Of a DNA stretch of 64,000 bases, positions 44,826 to 53,843 are shown piece after piece. Within the stretch, counting starts at the first letter, position 1, and the number at the start of each line of letters is the position of its first letter. Source of the stretch: Ostreococcus lucimarinus CCE9901 (Eukaryota; Chlorophyta; Mamiellophyceae; Mamiellales; Bathycoccaceae). The notes under the pieces are model-generated. The model was not told the origin of the DNA and did no database searches. It saw only the letters and a list, made by a program, of their open reading frames with translations. The DNA lies in assembly GCF_000092065.1 (NCBI RefSeq), contig NC_009357.1:918988-982987 (forward strand), written 5' to 3'. A program made the position numbers and the translations under genes.

Positions 44826-45653
44826 ATGAAGGTGACGCCATCGATGCTTCGACGCGTCGTGGTGTTCGGCGGCAGCGGATACGTGGGGAGCGCCATCGCG
44901 AGGGCGCTGACGCTGGTGACGACGTCACCGGCTGTCAAGGCGACGACGCAAACGACGTCGAGCGATGCGGCGAAGGCGGACGCGAAGGCGGACGCGAGCG
45001 ATGCCGTCGATATCGTGTGCGCGTCTCGCACGGGCGCACCTCCGTCTTGGGCGCGCGACGAACCGTGGGCGGCGCGCGCGCGTTGGGTAAAGTGCGACGC
45101 GCTCGACGTCGCGCAGTGTCGAGAAACCGTACGAGGGGCTACCGCGGTCGTCACCGCGATAGGTGGCTTACCATTTCCTTGGCTCAAAGCTGAAGAAATC
45201 GTGCGAACAAACGGGGCGACGAACGTGATTCCCGGTCGAGCGGCGATGGAAGAGGGCGTGCGAAGATTGGTCGTTGTCGGAGCCTCGATTCCGCCATTCG
45301 TGCCTGGTCTCGCGTCTTACGCCGAGGGCAAGGCTCAGGTGGAGGCGTTCGCGCGAGACGAATTTGCGAGTGAAAGCAACGGACGGCGTGCGTTCATACT
45401 CAAGCCCGCGGCAGTGAGCGGGACGCGCAGAATGGGTGGCGGCGTAACGCTTCCTTTGTCGCTCGTCATGGACCCGACGCGAGCGATTTTACGCGCGTGC
45501 GGCGGCGCGCTCGTCGAAAATGCTCCAGTTCCTTTGGAAAACGTTGCGCGAGCGGCGGTGAAAGCGGCGCTAGATGACGCGTACGGCAACGATGGGTTCA
45601 CGATGATCACGAACAAGTCACTCATCGAGGACTTTGGTGGCGAAGTCGCGTAG
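44826..45653 (+). CDS. Atypical short-chain dehydrogenase-like NAD(P)-binding protein
   Basis: 275 residues from the ATG at 44826 (the frame is open from 44775). The Rossmann motif is intact: RRVVVFGGSGYVGSAIARAL. An Ala/Asp-rich insertion follows. Later come KCDALDVAQCRETVRGATAV, VRRLVVVGASIPPF, YAEGKAQVEAFA (Y-x3-K) and FILKPAAVSGTRRMG, which match the atypical SDR group that includes NDUFA9 and plastoglobule-associated plant proteins (UOS1-like). Its reaction is unknown; quinone or xanthophyll-related oxidoreduction is a guess from plant homologues. A 14-base tandem duplication lies at its stop codon. Confidence 0.8.
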   Translation: MKVTPSMLRRVVVFGGSGYVGSAIARALTLVTTSPAVKATTQTTSSDAAKADAKADASDAVDIVCASRTGAPPSWARDEPWAARARWVKCDALDVAQCRETVRGATAVVTAIGGLPFPWLKAEEIVRTNGATNVIPGRAAMEEGVRRLVVVGASIPPFVPGLASYAEGKAQVEAFARDEFASESNGRRAFILKPAAVSGTRRMGGGVTLPLSLVMDPTRAILRACGGALVENAPVPLENVARAAVKAALDDAYGNDGFTMITNKSLIEDFGGEVA

Positions 45654-45667
45654 GCGAAATCGCGTAG
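45640..45667 (+). repeat. 14-base near-perfect tandem duplication spanning the SDR stop codon
   Basis: GCGAAGTCGCGTAG (45640-45653) is followed directly by GCGAAATCGCGTAG (45654-45667), one mismatch. The first copy ends exactly with the TAG stop codon. Confidence 0.85.
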
Positions 45668-45697
45668 CGACGAATCGCGAAAGCGACTTCGGCGCGC

Positions 45698-45709
45698 AGT
45701 ACTAGTACT
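45698..45709. repeat. 12-base palindrome in a convergent gap
   Basis: AGTACTAGTACT is identical on both strands and lies in the 78-base gap between the SDR stop and the uL22 stop. Like the palindrome at 2883 it contains a CTAG core and separates two converging genes. Its role is unknown. Confidence 0.5.
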
Positions 45710-45731
45710 AGAACAAATGTTGTATTAAAGA

Positions 45732-46496
45732 CTAAACGATTCCAGCTGCTTCGGCGATTGCCTGCTTCGCTCTACCCAACCTACGTCTGCGCTCCCACGG
45801 CATTTCGTCGTCGAAGACTTCCACCGTCCGCTTCGGCGCCGCGTCGGTTTCTTCGACGGTGACTCTGACGTGCGAGCGCGGGCGATGCATGACGCCTGCG
45901 CGTCCTCGACCGTGGATGGAAACCCGTCGCAGGTACTCGCCCTTTCCGACCGTCGCGGACGACACTACTAGTCGCTCGCGATCGAGCCCTTGATTGTTAA
46001 CCGCGTTTCCAATGGCGCTCTGGAGCACCTTCGCTACAGTCTTCGCCACTCGCTTTGGACTCATGTCGCACTGGATGAGCGCGTCGTCGACGCGAAGCCC
46101 GCGGACGAGGCGGAGAAACGCGCTAAACTTCTTCGGTGAGCCTTTTGCGCCCCGTAGAATCGCACTCGCGCTCTCGGATATCCCCTCGTCCGTCAACGCG
46201 CCCGGGATGAACGCGCCTCGCAAAGCGTTGGTCGGCGCCGGCGCCTGTCGCAGCGGACTCACGCCGGGTTCACCGCTCGAAGACGCCGCAGAAGATGTTG
46301 ACGTCGCGTCTTCGCTCGCTTGATCACCTTTGCCGTCGAACGCGCGCGGTGAGGCGTGAAAACTCCGCACGCCGCGCGCGGTGTGCAACCAGCCGTCGAA
46401 CGGTGCGAACGTCGACGGAGACGCCGTTGACGTGGACGCGCGCACGCTCGAGCTCGCGCGATGCAGCGTGCGCAGCGTTGCGAGCATTCTTGACAT
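45732..46496 (-). CDS. Mitochondrial ribosomal protein uL22
   Basis: 254 residues from the ATG at 46496; frames open to 46946 but with no matching sequence. The presequence (MSRMLATLRTLHRASSSVRA ... RSFHASPRAF) has the Arg-Phe/His-Ala-Ser pattern typical of mitochondrial import. The uL22 core follows: SPKKFSAFLRLVRGL, DALIQCDMSPKRVAKTVAKV, LQSAIGNAVNNQGL and the long loop GEYLRRVSIHGRGRAGV with HRPRSHVRV. In the ribosome uL22 lines the peptide exit tunnel. A ~60-residue C-terminal extension with EMPWERRRRLGRAKQ is typical of mitochondrial forms. Confidence 0.9.
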   Translation of the reverse strand: MSRMLATLRTLHRASSSVRASTSTASPSTFAPFDGWLHTARGVRSFHASPRAFDGKGDQASEDATSTSSAASSSGEPGVSPLRQAPAPTNALRGAFIPGALTDEGISESASAILRGAKGSPKKFSAFLRLVRGLRVDDALIQCDMSPKRVAKTVAKVLQSAIGNAVNNQGLDRERLVVSSATVGKGEYLRRVSIHGRGRAGVMHRPRSHVRVTVEETDAAPKRTVEVFDDEMPWERRRRLGRAKQAIAEAAGIV

Positions 46497-46663
46497 CGTC
46501 GATGCGCGGTGCGTCTTTCGTCGTCGTCGACGCGCGACTGAGTGAAGACGAGGTGATCCCTGCAAACCCTGGCGCGCGCGCGCGCGCCGCGTTCTCGTCG
46601 CTCGTTTTGGCGGTTTAAGTTTTGGTTGCAGCTGAATAACACAGACAAAATTGTGACGGCGAT

Positions 46664-48415
46664 CTAGGCGCGTGGCGGGGTGGTCCACCCGGCTTCCACA
46701 GGACCGCGGTCGTAAATGACCTCGCGATGGCACGACCAGACGAGCCGAATCGCTTCGATGGTTCCGATTCCACCGGCGAGCGGCGTGCCGGCGGGACCGA
46801 ACCAATGGTTTTGAGGCGCGCCCGTCGTTCTCGCGCGTCGACCGGCGTACGTGGTACCGTTTACAGTTGATCCAAGGACGCGCTGGACGAACAACTCGTC
46901 GCTCGACACCACCGCGGCGGTCAGATGTGCGTCCATTTTCTCGCACGCGTCGAGCACGAGCGAGACTTCGTCGTCGCAGTAAGACGTGAGCACTTGCAGC
47001 GGGCCGAAAATTTCCGTCGTCGCGAGCTTGAAGTTTTCATCGCTCGCCATGATTGTTTTTAACGGGACAAAGATAGCCGTCGGCTCGATGGCGCCGTATT
47101 GCGAGGGAATATTATGCTCCCCCTCGTTCAACTCTCTTCCGCCGAAGGCGACGCGAGCGCCGGGGAGTTCAGCCAGTTTCTTCGCGTGATCCAACATCGT
47201 TTGCGTGGTCACGGTGAGCACGGGGCCAACCGTCAAGTCGCTCAGATTGCGCTGCGCCGCGAGTGATGCGATCTTCGCTTCAATTCCAGCCTTGACCCAG
47301 TTCTCGTGCATGAACAAAATTGATTGCGCCGAACACTTTTGACCGCTGCACGCGTACGCGTCCTGATCGCAAACGTGCGCCACGTAATCAACGTCACCGA
47401 CGTCCGGGCCGAGAATCTTCCAATCGAACCCAGCGTCTTCGAGCTTGACGTTGCCGTCGAGCTCTTTTGTGAGATGGTGCGCAACCTTTTGCGACCCAGT
47501 GAAGAGCGTCATCTTCGGTTTCGCTCTGCGCAAAATTTCGTTCATCGTCGCGCCATCGCAGTTAATGAAATCCAGGTCGGTCGCCGGGGCCCCGCATTCG
47601 AGCATGAGCCTGATGAACTGCTCGAGCACGATGGAAACTTTCGTATCAGATTTTACCAACGCCTTGTTCCCCATGAAAAGCGCGCCCATGAGTTGCAACA
47701 CGGGAATCTCCAAGGGAAAGTTGAAAGGCGTGATGACGGAAACCGGTCCGTACGGCCATCGCAACCCGTGCGACGTTTGGCCGAGATGGTCTCCGGAAAC
47801 GGAAAATCCTCGCGCCAGAAAACGTACGTTGTCGCCTGCGAAGTTTTCCAAAAACTTTCGCGTCACTACGACCTCAGCGAGAGCTTGAGCGTGGGATTTC
47901 GGCGCCACGCGTTGAATGAGTCGCGCGAAGAATTCCTCCACGGCCGGTTTGCGCATCTCCTCCGCCAACTTCGCGCTGACTTCACCGTACTTCAGGTAGC
48001 GTTCAGGCGCCTTGAATGGATTATGCAACCCGCTCTTCGGGCACGACGCCAACGATCGCGCGACTTCGGCAATCTCGCCTTCGGTGTTCGTCTTCGGCGC
48101 GACGACGACGACGTCGTCCTTCGCCATCGGGTCCACCACGCGTTCAGTCGTCTCCCCCGTTGACGGTGCGCGCCAGGTGCCGTTTATGAGATTCGCGCAC
48201 GTCGCCGGTCCGCCGGTGCGCCGCGACATCGCCTCTGGGTCGCACGTCGCCCACGTCGGTACATTCCGCGCGGCGCACGCCCGTCCTCGTCCTAACGACT
48301 TTGCGCGCGCTGATTGTGCTGACTGTGCGCGCGCGAAGGACGTCGATGCGACGGCGTCGCGCGGCCAACACGCCGACGCGCGCGACGCGAGCGCGCGTCT
48401 CGCGCGCGCGTACAT
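46664..48415 (-). CDS. ALDH12A1: Delta-1-pyrroline-5-carboxylate dehydrogenase (ALDH12 family), mitochondrial
   Basis: 583 residues from the ATG at 48415 (an outer ATG lies at 48445). It oxidises glutamate semialdehyde/P5C to glutamate with NAD+, completing proline breakdown. Mitochondrial presequence MYARARRALASRASAC. ALDH features: VSVITPFNFPLEIPVLQ, MTLFTGSQKVAHHLT, AYACSGQKCSAQSILF with the catalytic Cys, and TTEIFGPLQVLTSY. NLINGTWRAPSTGET near the start and the absence of a bacterial PutA domain match plant ALDH12A1. It is divergent from the gene at 48605. Confidence 0.93.
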   Translation of the reverse strand: MYARARRALASRASACWPRDAVASTSFARAQSAQSARAKSLGRGRACAARNVPTWATCDPEAMSRRTGGPATCANLINGTWRAPSTGETTERVVDPMAKDDVVVVAPKTNTEGEIAEVARSLASCPKSGLHNPFKAPERYLKYGEVSAKLAEEMRKPAVEEFFARLIQRVAPKSHAQALAEVVVTRKFLENFAGDNVRFLARGFSVSGDHLGQTSHGLRWPYGPVSVITPFNFPLEIPVLQLMGALFMGNKALVKSDTKVSIVLEQFIRLMLECGAPATDLDFINCDGATMNEILRRAKPKMTLFTGSQKVAHHLTKELDGNVKLEDAGFDWKILGPDVGDVDYVAHVCDQDAYACSGQKCSAQSILFMHENWVKAGIEAKIASLAAQRNLSDLTVGPVLTVTTQTMLDHAKKLAELPGARVAFGGRELNEGEHNIPSQYGAIEPTAIFVPLKTIMASDENFKLATTEIFGPLQVLTSYCDDEVSLVLDACEKMDAHLTAAVVSSDELFVQRVLGSTVNGTTYAGRRARTTGAPQNHWFGPAGTPLAGGIGTIEAIRLVWSCHREVIYDRGPVEAGWTTPPRA

Positions 48416-48604
48416 CGCGCGTCGATCGCCGCGTCGCGGAGTCACGCGTCGAACGTCCTCGCGCGCGTCGACGTCGTTTGATTTGATTAATCAAAAACAT
48501 CCACCCGCGCGGTGGTCGTTCGCCTCGAACGACGCGCGATCGTCATTCGGACGCGCGCGCTCGGTCGTCGACCGCGGGAGCGTCGAGCGCGCGCGACCGC
48601 GGCG

Positions 48605-50134
48605 ATGACTTCGCCGCCTCGATCGGTGTCGCAGGCGCTGTTATCGCCCGTGCGACACGTCCTCGCGAGCTTGCGAACGAACTCGTTCGAAGGCGAACGA
48701 TTCGTCGGCGACGAAGGGGGCGAGGACAAGCGTGAGGAGATATTCGCACGCTTAGAAGCACACGTGGAGAACGGGCTGAAGAAGAACACGCTGAGCGACG
48801 GTGATATCTTTGAGTTGATTCGCTTGACGACGGCGTTCGGGTTAGAGGAAGTAGGGACGTCGAACGCGGGCGCCGCGTTGGAAGCGGCGCGGTACGTGCT
48901 CACGGGGTCGAGCGCGACGGCGACGACGGGAGATTCAGAGGTGTTTCACGCGTCAACGCCCATGAGTGCGAATGGAACGCTCACCGCGCAGCCGTTGTCA
49001 CCGCCTCCGACCGCGACGACGCTCTTGGCGAGAACGGCGTCTGGGGGCGCTCAGACGGCGCCAAACACGCCGCAGCCCGATGACGGAGGTAGAATGGAGT
49101 CTGCGACAACTGCAACTAGTACGATGAGAGACGCTGCTCGCGCGACGAAGTCTTCGTCACTTCGTTCGAAGAGCAAGTCGGCGCTTTCGTCCATCGCCGG
49201 CGCGACTGACGAATCGAAAAAGCCAAAGCCGCGCCGGAGAACCGATGGAGAAACGGTCGAAGATCGTTTGCTCCGCGAGTGGATTCTTAGACAAGCGCGC
49301 GAGTCGGCGCGAATGGAAGAGATACGTCAAGCCGAACTCGCCGCAACCCGAAAAGCAAATTTGACGGGTCGACAGATTATGGAAAGCGTCGAGTCGCTGC
49401 GCGCGCGCGGCGAGGCTAGCCGCAAGCAGCAAGAAGAAGCACGAAAGGCGGCGGAGGCGAGCGCACGTCGACTCGCGATGCGGAGTGTGTCGGCGCACAT
49501 CGGTAAGAAGACTCGGGAACTCACAGCGAAGATGCCCGACTTTTCTTCGCGCCAACAGAGATTTGCGTCAAAGGCGGCGGAACGCGCGGAGCAACGACGT
49601 CGGGAAGCCGAAGAAGAAAAACGAGCCAAAGAAATGGTTGATGTTTCTGGAGAGCGCGTGCCCATGACGAACCGAGCGGCGCAGACGCATAGAACGCTTG
49701 AAGACCTTCAGGCGTGGAACGATCGCAGAGAAGAGAAAATCCGTAGCGCCAAGGCGAAGAAGGAGCAGGAAGAATTGCACGGGGCGACTTTCGCGCCGGT
49801 GTTGGATCAAAGGTCGCTACGCATGGCGCTGAAGAAGCGCATGGCGCTGAAAAAGTCACGCGAGGACTTCGCGACGTCAATAAATCATGAGCGTGACGCC
49901 GATGACGCCCGCCACCCATTTACGCCGCGTCTCGTTTCTCGACAACGTGAGACTCCGAGAGATGTCGTGCTCGAGCGACTGTATAGCGCGTCAAAATCGA
50001 CGCAAAAGAAGTCGGCCACGCCGGATAGAACTCCGCGCGAACACTGGGGTGGCTACGGCGTCGACGACGATCACCCAGACGCTGACGCGGGGGCGTCGGG
50101 GTTCATCTCGCTCGCCGAGCTCGACAGAGAGTAA
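48605..50134 (+). CDS. Uncharacterised basic coiled-coil protein with F-x-P cytoskeleton-like motifs
   Basis: 509 residues from the ATG at 48605. The first ~110 residues look folded (DGDIFELIRLTTAFGLEEVG); a Ser/Thr-rich linker follows; the second half is long charged helices (EARKAAEASARRLAMRSVSA). The C-terminus has two F-x-P boxes, GATFAPVLDQRSLRMALKKR and HPFTPRLVSRQRETPRDVV with LERLYSASKS. Such F-x-P-x-[LI] plus RLY boxes recur in protist basal-body and flagellar-associated proteins. I do not recognise the family, and function is open. Confidence 0.7.
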   Translation: MTSPPRSVSQALLSPVRHVLASLRTNSFEGERFVGDEGGEDKREEIFARLEAHVENGLKKNTLSDGDIFELIRLTTAFGLEEVGTSNAGAALEAARYVLTGSSATATTGDSEVFHASTPMSANGTLTAQPLSPPPTATTLLARTASGGAQTAPNTPQPDDGGRMESATTATSTMRDAARATKSSSLRSKSKSALSSIAGATDESKKPKPRRRTDGETVEDRLLREWILRQARESARMEEIRQAELAATRKANLTGRQIMESVESLRARGEASRKQQEEARKAAEASARRLAMRSVSAHIGKKTRELTAKMPDFSSRQQRFASKAAERAEQRRREAEEEKRAKEMVDVSGERVPMTNRAAQTHRTLEDLQAWNDRREEKIRSAKAKKEQEELHGATFAPVLDQRSLRMALKKRMALKKSREDFATSINHERDADDARHPFTPRLVSRQRETPRDVVLERLYSASKSTQKKSATPDRTPREHWGGYGVDDDHPDADAGASGFISLAELDRE

Positions 50135-50229
50135 ACGTAATACTGGTACATGTTATTTAAGACGTTTCGTTTCATCGATCATTCGCGTTGACGAGGTACA
50201 GGTAGACCGTAATCGTCGGGTCGGGTCCA

Positions 50230-50267
50230 TGAGTCAAGAATGCCCATCCGACTATCGTCTTGAGTCA
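50230..50267. promoter_or_regulatory. Pair of TGAGTCA (bZIP/AP-1-like) sites upstream of the Ycf20 gene
   Basis: TGAGTCA occurs at 50230-50236 and again at 50261-50267, 31 bases apart, in the 201-base gap before the Ycf20-like start at 50336. The flanks form an imperfect inverted repeat (ATGAGTCAAGA / TCTTGAGTCAT). This heptamer is the classic binding site of yeast Gcn4-type bZIP factors; a role here is inference. Confidence 0.4.
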
Positions 50268-50335
50268 TGAGCAGTAAACAGTCACGATGTGTGCTGCCTC
50301 GTCAAAACCGCGCGCGCGCGTGACGCGCGTTCCCG

Positions 50336-50995
50336 ATGCGCGCGTCGTGCGCGAGTACCCACGTCGGTGAAGTCGCGTGTTCGTCCTCGCGCGACACCGC
50401 GCGCACGAGCCGCGTTCGCGCGCCGCGCGCGTATTCGCGCGCGTGCGTCGAGCGTCGAGCGTCGAGCGTCGTCGCCCTAACCACCGCGCGTCGTGCTTCG
50501 GCGCTCATCGTCGGCGCCGTGGGCGACGAAGACGACGACGCGCGCGCACCGCGTCGCCGCCGCCGCCATCACCGCCGGGATGTCTCGACGTCGGCGATGA
50601 GCGATGTCGTGGCGAGCGGGGACGACGACGACGACGACGGGTCCTCGCGACTGGGCCAAACGCGCGTGCAACGCGCGGTCGATTCGTTGCGAACGAAGAC
50701 CTGGCGCAGGGCGAAGAAGAACTTTAAAAAGCTGCCTCTGGCGTTGATTTCTCTGCTGGTCGGATTTTCCGTGTGTGCGCTGCTACCTCATCCCGAAAGC
50801 CCGCAAGACGCGTTCATTTCGTTCACCATAATCTTGCTCGCCGAGTTCGCCTCGAGCGTGCTCTACGGCGACGAAAACCAAGGCGGGATTTTGCGTTGGG
50901 TTCGCGAGGGCGATTGGCTACCGACGGTTTTAAATTGCTTCAAGATTGGTGTTTTATACGGTTTATTCTGCGATGGTTTCAAAGTCGGGTCGTGA
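50336..50995 (+). CDS. ycf20: Ycf20-like chloroplast protein (DUF565)
   Basis: 219 residues from the ATG at 50336; an inner ATG at the SDVVASGDDD segment would remove most of the ~85-residue presequence and seems less likely. The mature part is the Ycf20 family: KLPLALISLLVGFSVCALLP (TM1), FISFTIILLAEFASSVLYG (TM2) and a terminal CFKIGVLYGLFCDGFKVGS (TM3). Ycf20 is plastid-encoded in red algae and some chlorophytes and nuclear in plants, where a homologue influences non-photochemical quenching. An acidic linker (DDDDDDGSSR) precedes TM1. Confidence 0.88.
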   Translation: MRASCASTHVGEVACSSSRDTARTSRVRAPRAYSRACVERRASSVVALTTARRASALIVGAVGDEDDDARAPRRRRRHHRRDVSTSAMSDVVASGDDDDDDGSSRLGQTRVQRAVDSLRTKTWRRAKKNFKKLPLALISLLVGFSVCALLPHPESPQDAFISFTIILLAEFASSVLYGDENQGGILRWVREGDWLPTVLNCFKIGVLYGLFCDGFKVGS

Positions 50996-51098
50996 ACGCG
51001 AACGAGCCTAGTCATTTGCAACGTCAACGTCAACGTAACGTCGACGAAAAATTCTGTAGCTCTCCTCGCGTCGCCGCCGCCTCGCCCGCACATCGACG

Positions 51099-51743
51099 AT
51101 GTCTTCCGAGCCCTCGACGTCGGGCAGGATCGCAATCGATGTCACCGCGCGCGAGGACTTACACGCATGCATTCGTCGCGCGAGCTCGCACCCCGACGTC
51201 GATCGCGACGTGCGCGAACGATGCGTCGAGGCGTTGAAGGACGCGCACGCGCGCGGTGTGGATTACGACGTCGTCTTCGACGCGTGCGATGCGTTGCGAG
51301 CGATCGGCGACGGCGAAAACGTGCCGAGCGTGCGCGCGGTGCTCACGCTCGCGAACATTCGCTTCGAAGTCGTTCGCGAGCGCGAGGAGCTGACCGAGGA
51401 GGAGAAGGAGGCGAGGCGAGCGCACCGCGAGCTCATGGCGACGCTGCGAGACGTCGTCGAGGCACGCGCGTTCGCGAAGATGACGTGCGATGTGGATCGC
51501 ACTCGAGGATCAGACCGCTCGTCTCCGATGGGATTTAAGGCGGATACGCGCGCGTTTGGGTTCGCCGCGCACGTGCTGACCGTCATGTTCGCCTTCGCGT
51601 GCGCGGGATACGTCGGCGGCGGCGCGTTGGAGCGCGGCGGCGCGAATCCCGCGTGGGCGCGAGGGCTGTGCGCCGCCCTCGGCGCCGCTCTCGGGCTCAC
51701 GGTAGAGGCAGGATTGATGATTTTACGCGAAGGTCGCGTGTAG
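51099..51743 (+). CDS. VMA12/TMEM199-like V-ATPase assembly protein (tentative)
   Basis: 214 residues. A cytosolic N-terminal half (helical, with EELTEEEKEARRAHRELMAT) is followed by two TM helices, FAAHVLTVMFAFACAGYVGG and LCAALGAALGLTVEAGLMIL. Size, two C-terminal TMs, an arginine before TM2 and an E-x-x-L-x-x-L-R end resemble the Vma12/TMEM199 family, which helps assemble the V-ATPase proton pore in the ER. Motif similarity is modest and this could be another small two-TM protein. It ends 14 bases before the convergent Derlin gene. Confidence 0.55.
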   Translation: MSSEPSTSGRIAIDVTAREDLHACIRRASSHPDVDRDVRERCVEALKDAHARGVDYDVVFDACDALRAIGDGENVPSVRAVLTLANIRFEVVREREELTEEEKEARRAHRELMATLRDVVEARAFAKMTCDVDRTRGSDRSSPMGFKADTRAFGFAAHVLTVMFAFACAGYVGGGALERGGANPAWARGLCAALGAALGLTVEAGLMILREGRV

Positions 51744-51757
51744 TTAAAATGTAGAAG

Positions 51758-52519
51758 CTAGTCGCCGCCCAATCTGCGCCCTTGCCCCGCGAAGTATCGC
51801 TGTCGAGGCGGTTGCACGACGTTTGAAGCGGCGCTCACCACTCCGTTTCCGCTATTGATGTAATCCGCGAGTGCGTGCACAAACTTCGGCGTTTGGATGA
51901 TCGATCGTCGCCCGCTGTGTAGTGGGTACAGGCGCGCGAAGAAGTAATACGCGTGCCCGACGATAATGCCCAAGAAATCAGGCATCGGGTCGCCTCCCAT
52001 GAGCGCCGTCATCACGAGCATGGCCCAGGGAAAATAAAACGCGCCCACGCGCACGATTCCCATCAACGATACCCTCGCCCGCGGGTGCTCTCGACTCCAC
52101 AAGTACAGGCACATGAAAATTAAGCTATCGCCGTAGAACGCTTGCGCGATCGACGGCACGACGAGCTCGAGCGGCGTCAACGCGCACGCGCCGAAGAGGA
52201 GAAACGCGATATAATCCGCCGTCCCGCTCGCGCCCGTGAACGCCTCCTTCTCGAGCGACACCGAGTACTGCGCGATCATCACCATGCGCATCGCGAACCC
52301 TAAGCTCAGCTTCCCCAAAAACGCAAAGTTCGTCAGCAATCGCCACGGTTGAAACTTCCCGCCCTTGGCGAGTGAAATCATTCGCCACGACAGCATCATC
52401 GCGCGCGGGTCGACGAATTTCGCGTGGAACCCGAGCGTGCTCAGCGCGCAGGACGTGAACCAAAACTTTGATATCGGCGGCAGCGCGGCGTACCACGCCT
52501 GCGGGGAATCCGCGGACAT
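51758..52519 (-). CDS. Derlin (DER1-like) ER-associated degradation protein
   Basis: 253 residues from the ATG at 52519 (an outer ATG is at 52555). Rhomboid-pseudoprotease fold with six TM segments. The Derlin signatures are [58 protein letters not shown] (WSR motif) and [18 protein letters not shown] (GxxxG-like with the ARLYP). Derlins help extract misfolded proteins from the ER for degradation. The C-terminus is [14 protein letters not shown], with no SHP box recognised. It is convergent with the VMA12-like gene. Confidence 0.92.
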   Translation of the reverse strand: MSADSPQAWYAALPPISKFWFTSCALSTLGFHAKFVDPRAMMLSWRMISLAKGGKFQPWRLLTNFAFLGKLSLGFAMRMVMIAQYSVSLEKEAFTGASGTADYIAFLLFGACALTPLELVVPSIAQAFYGDSLIFMCLYLWSREHPRARVSLMGIVRVGAFYFPWAMLVMTALMGGDPMPDFLGIIVGHAYYFFARLYPLHSGRRSIIQTPKFVHALADYINSGNGVVSAASNVVQPPRQRYFAGQGRRLGGD

Positions 52520-52673
52520 CACGCGCGGGCCTCGACGAAATCGAGTCGCAATCAACCCAAATCACGAAATCAATCGCGTCGCCGTGTGCCGCGGCTGCGC
52601 GGCCGCGATGGGCGAGCGCGAGATCGCGACGCGTTCGTCGTCGCGCGTCCGTCGTCGTCCGTCGACGACAGCG

Positions 52674-53711
52674 ATGATGCGTCGAACGTCGATCAAGTCG
52701 TTGATCGAGCGCGCGAGCGCGGCGAGCGCGGCGAGCGCGGTCGCGCGCGCGGCGCGCGCGGCGTTCACGTCGTCGTCAACGGCATCGGTGCGCGCATCGT
52801 CGTCGTCGCACGCCGACTCGCCGGCGGTGTTCGTCGACAAGAACACGCGCGTGATAGTGCAAGGGTTCACGGGCAAGAATGGCACGTTTCACAGCGAACA
52901 GGCGATCGCGTACGGGACGCAAGTCGTGGGCGGGGTGACGCCGCGCAAGGGCGGAACGACGCACTTGAATCTGCCCGTGTTCGACACCGTGCGAGAGGCG
53001 AAAGAGAGCACGAAAGCCAACGCGAGCGTGATTTATGTCCCACCACCGTTCGCGGCGCGGGCGGTGATGGAGGCCATAGAGGCGGAAGTCGAGCTCGTCG
53101 TGTGCATCACGGAGGGGATTCCGCAACACGACATGGTGCGAGTCAAACAGGCGCTGATGTCGCAAAGCAAAACGCGATTGATCGGGCCGAACTGCCCGGG
53201 AATCATCAAACCCGGCGAGTGTAAGATTGGAATCATGCCTGGATACATTCACAAGCCAGGACGCGTGGGCGTGGTTTCACGAAGCGGGACGTTGACGTAC
53301 GAGGCGGTGTATCAGACGACCGTCGCGGGACTCGGGCAGAGCACATGCGTGGGGATCGGGGGCGACCCTTTCAACGGCACTAATTTCGTCGATTGTCTGG
53401 AGAAGTTCGTCAAGGATCCGCAGACGGAAGGCATCATCATGATCGGCGAGATCGGCGGCACCGCGGAAGAGGAAGCGGCGGAGTTTATTCGCGCGAGCGG
53501 TACCGAAAAGCCGATTGTATCCTTCATCGCGGGGCTCACCGCACCCCCAGGCAGGCGTATGGGTCACGCCGGAGCGATCATATCAGGCGGTAAGGGTAGC
53601 GCAGGCGATAAAATCGCCGCGCTCGAACGCGTCGGCGTTCGCGTCGTCAAGTCGCCGGCGAAGATGGGCCAGGCGATGTACGAAATGTTTGGCGAACGAA
53701 ACATGCTGTAA
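52674..53711 (+). CDS. Succinyl-CoA synthetase (ligase) alpha subunit, mitochondrial
   Basis: 345 residues from the ATG at 52674 (an outer in-frame ATG at 52608 is possible). TCA-cycle enzyme that couples succinyl-CoA cleavage to ATP or GTP formation. After an Ala/Ser/Arg presequence come [20 protein letters not shown] (CoA site), [59 protein letters not shown] and [17 protein letters not shown] with the phosphorylated histidine in GHAGA. The C-terminus ends MFGERNML. The gene is complete and typical. Confidence 0.96.
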   Translation: MMRRTSIKSLIERASAASAASAVARAARAAFTSSSTASVRASSSSHADSPAVFVDKNTRVIVQGFTGKNGTFHSEQAIAYGTQVVGGVTPRKGGTTHLNLPVFDTVREAKESTKANASVIYVPPPFAARAVMEAIEAEVELVVCITEGIPQHDMVRVKQALMSQSKTRLIGPNCPGIIKPGECKIGIMPGYIHKPGRVGVVSRSGTLTYEAVYQTTVAGLGQSTCVGIGGDPFNGTNFVDCLEKFVKDPQTEGIIMIGEIGGTAEEEAAEFIRASGTEKPIVSFIAGLTAPPGRRMGHAGAIISGGKGSAGDKIAALERVGVRVVKSPAKMGQAMYEMFGERNML

Positions 53712-53843
53712 ACTAATTCTGGTTGATATCGGTCGTCGACGCCGCTGTTACGCGACACTGCACTACTCTACGCGCTACTTGCTTGATAATACTATACTTA
53801 CGCTTGCGTGCCTACGTGCGTACCGACGGACTTTGCGACGATT

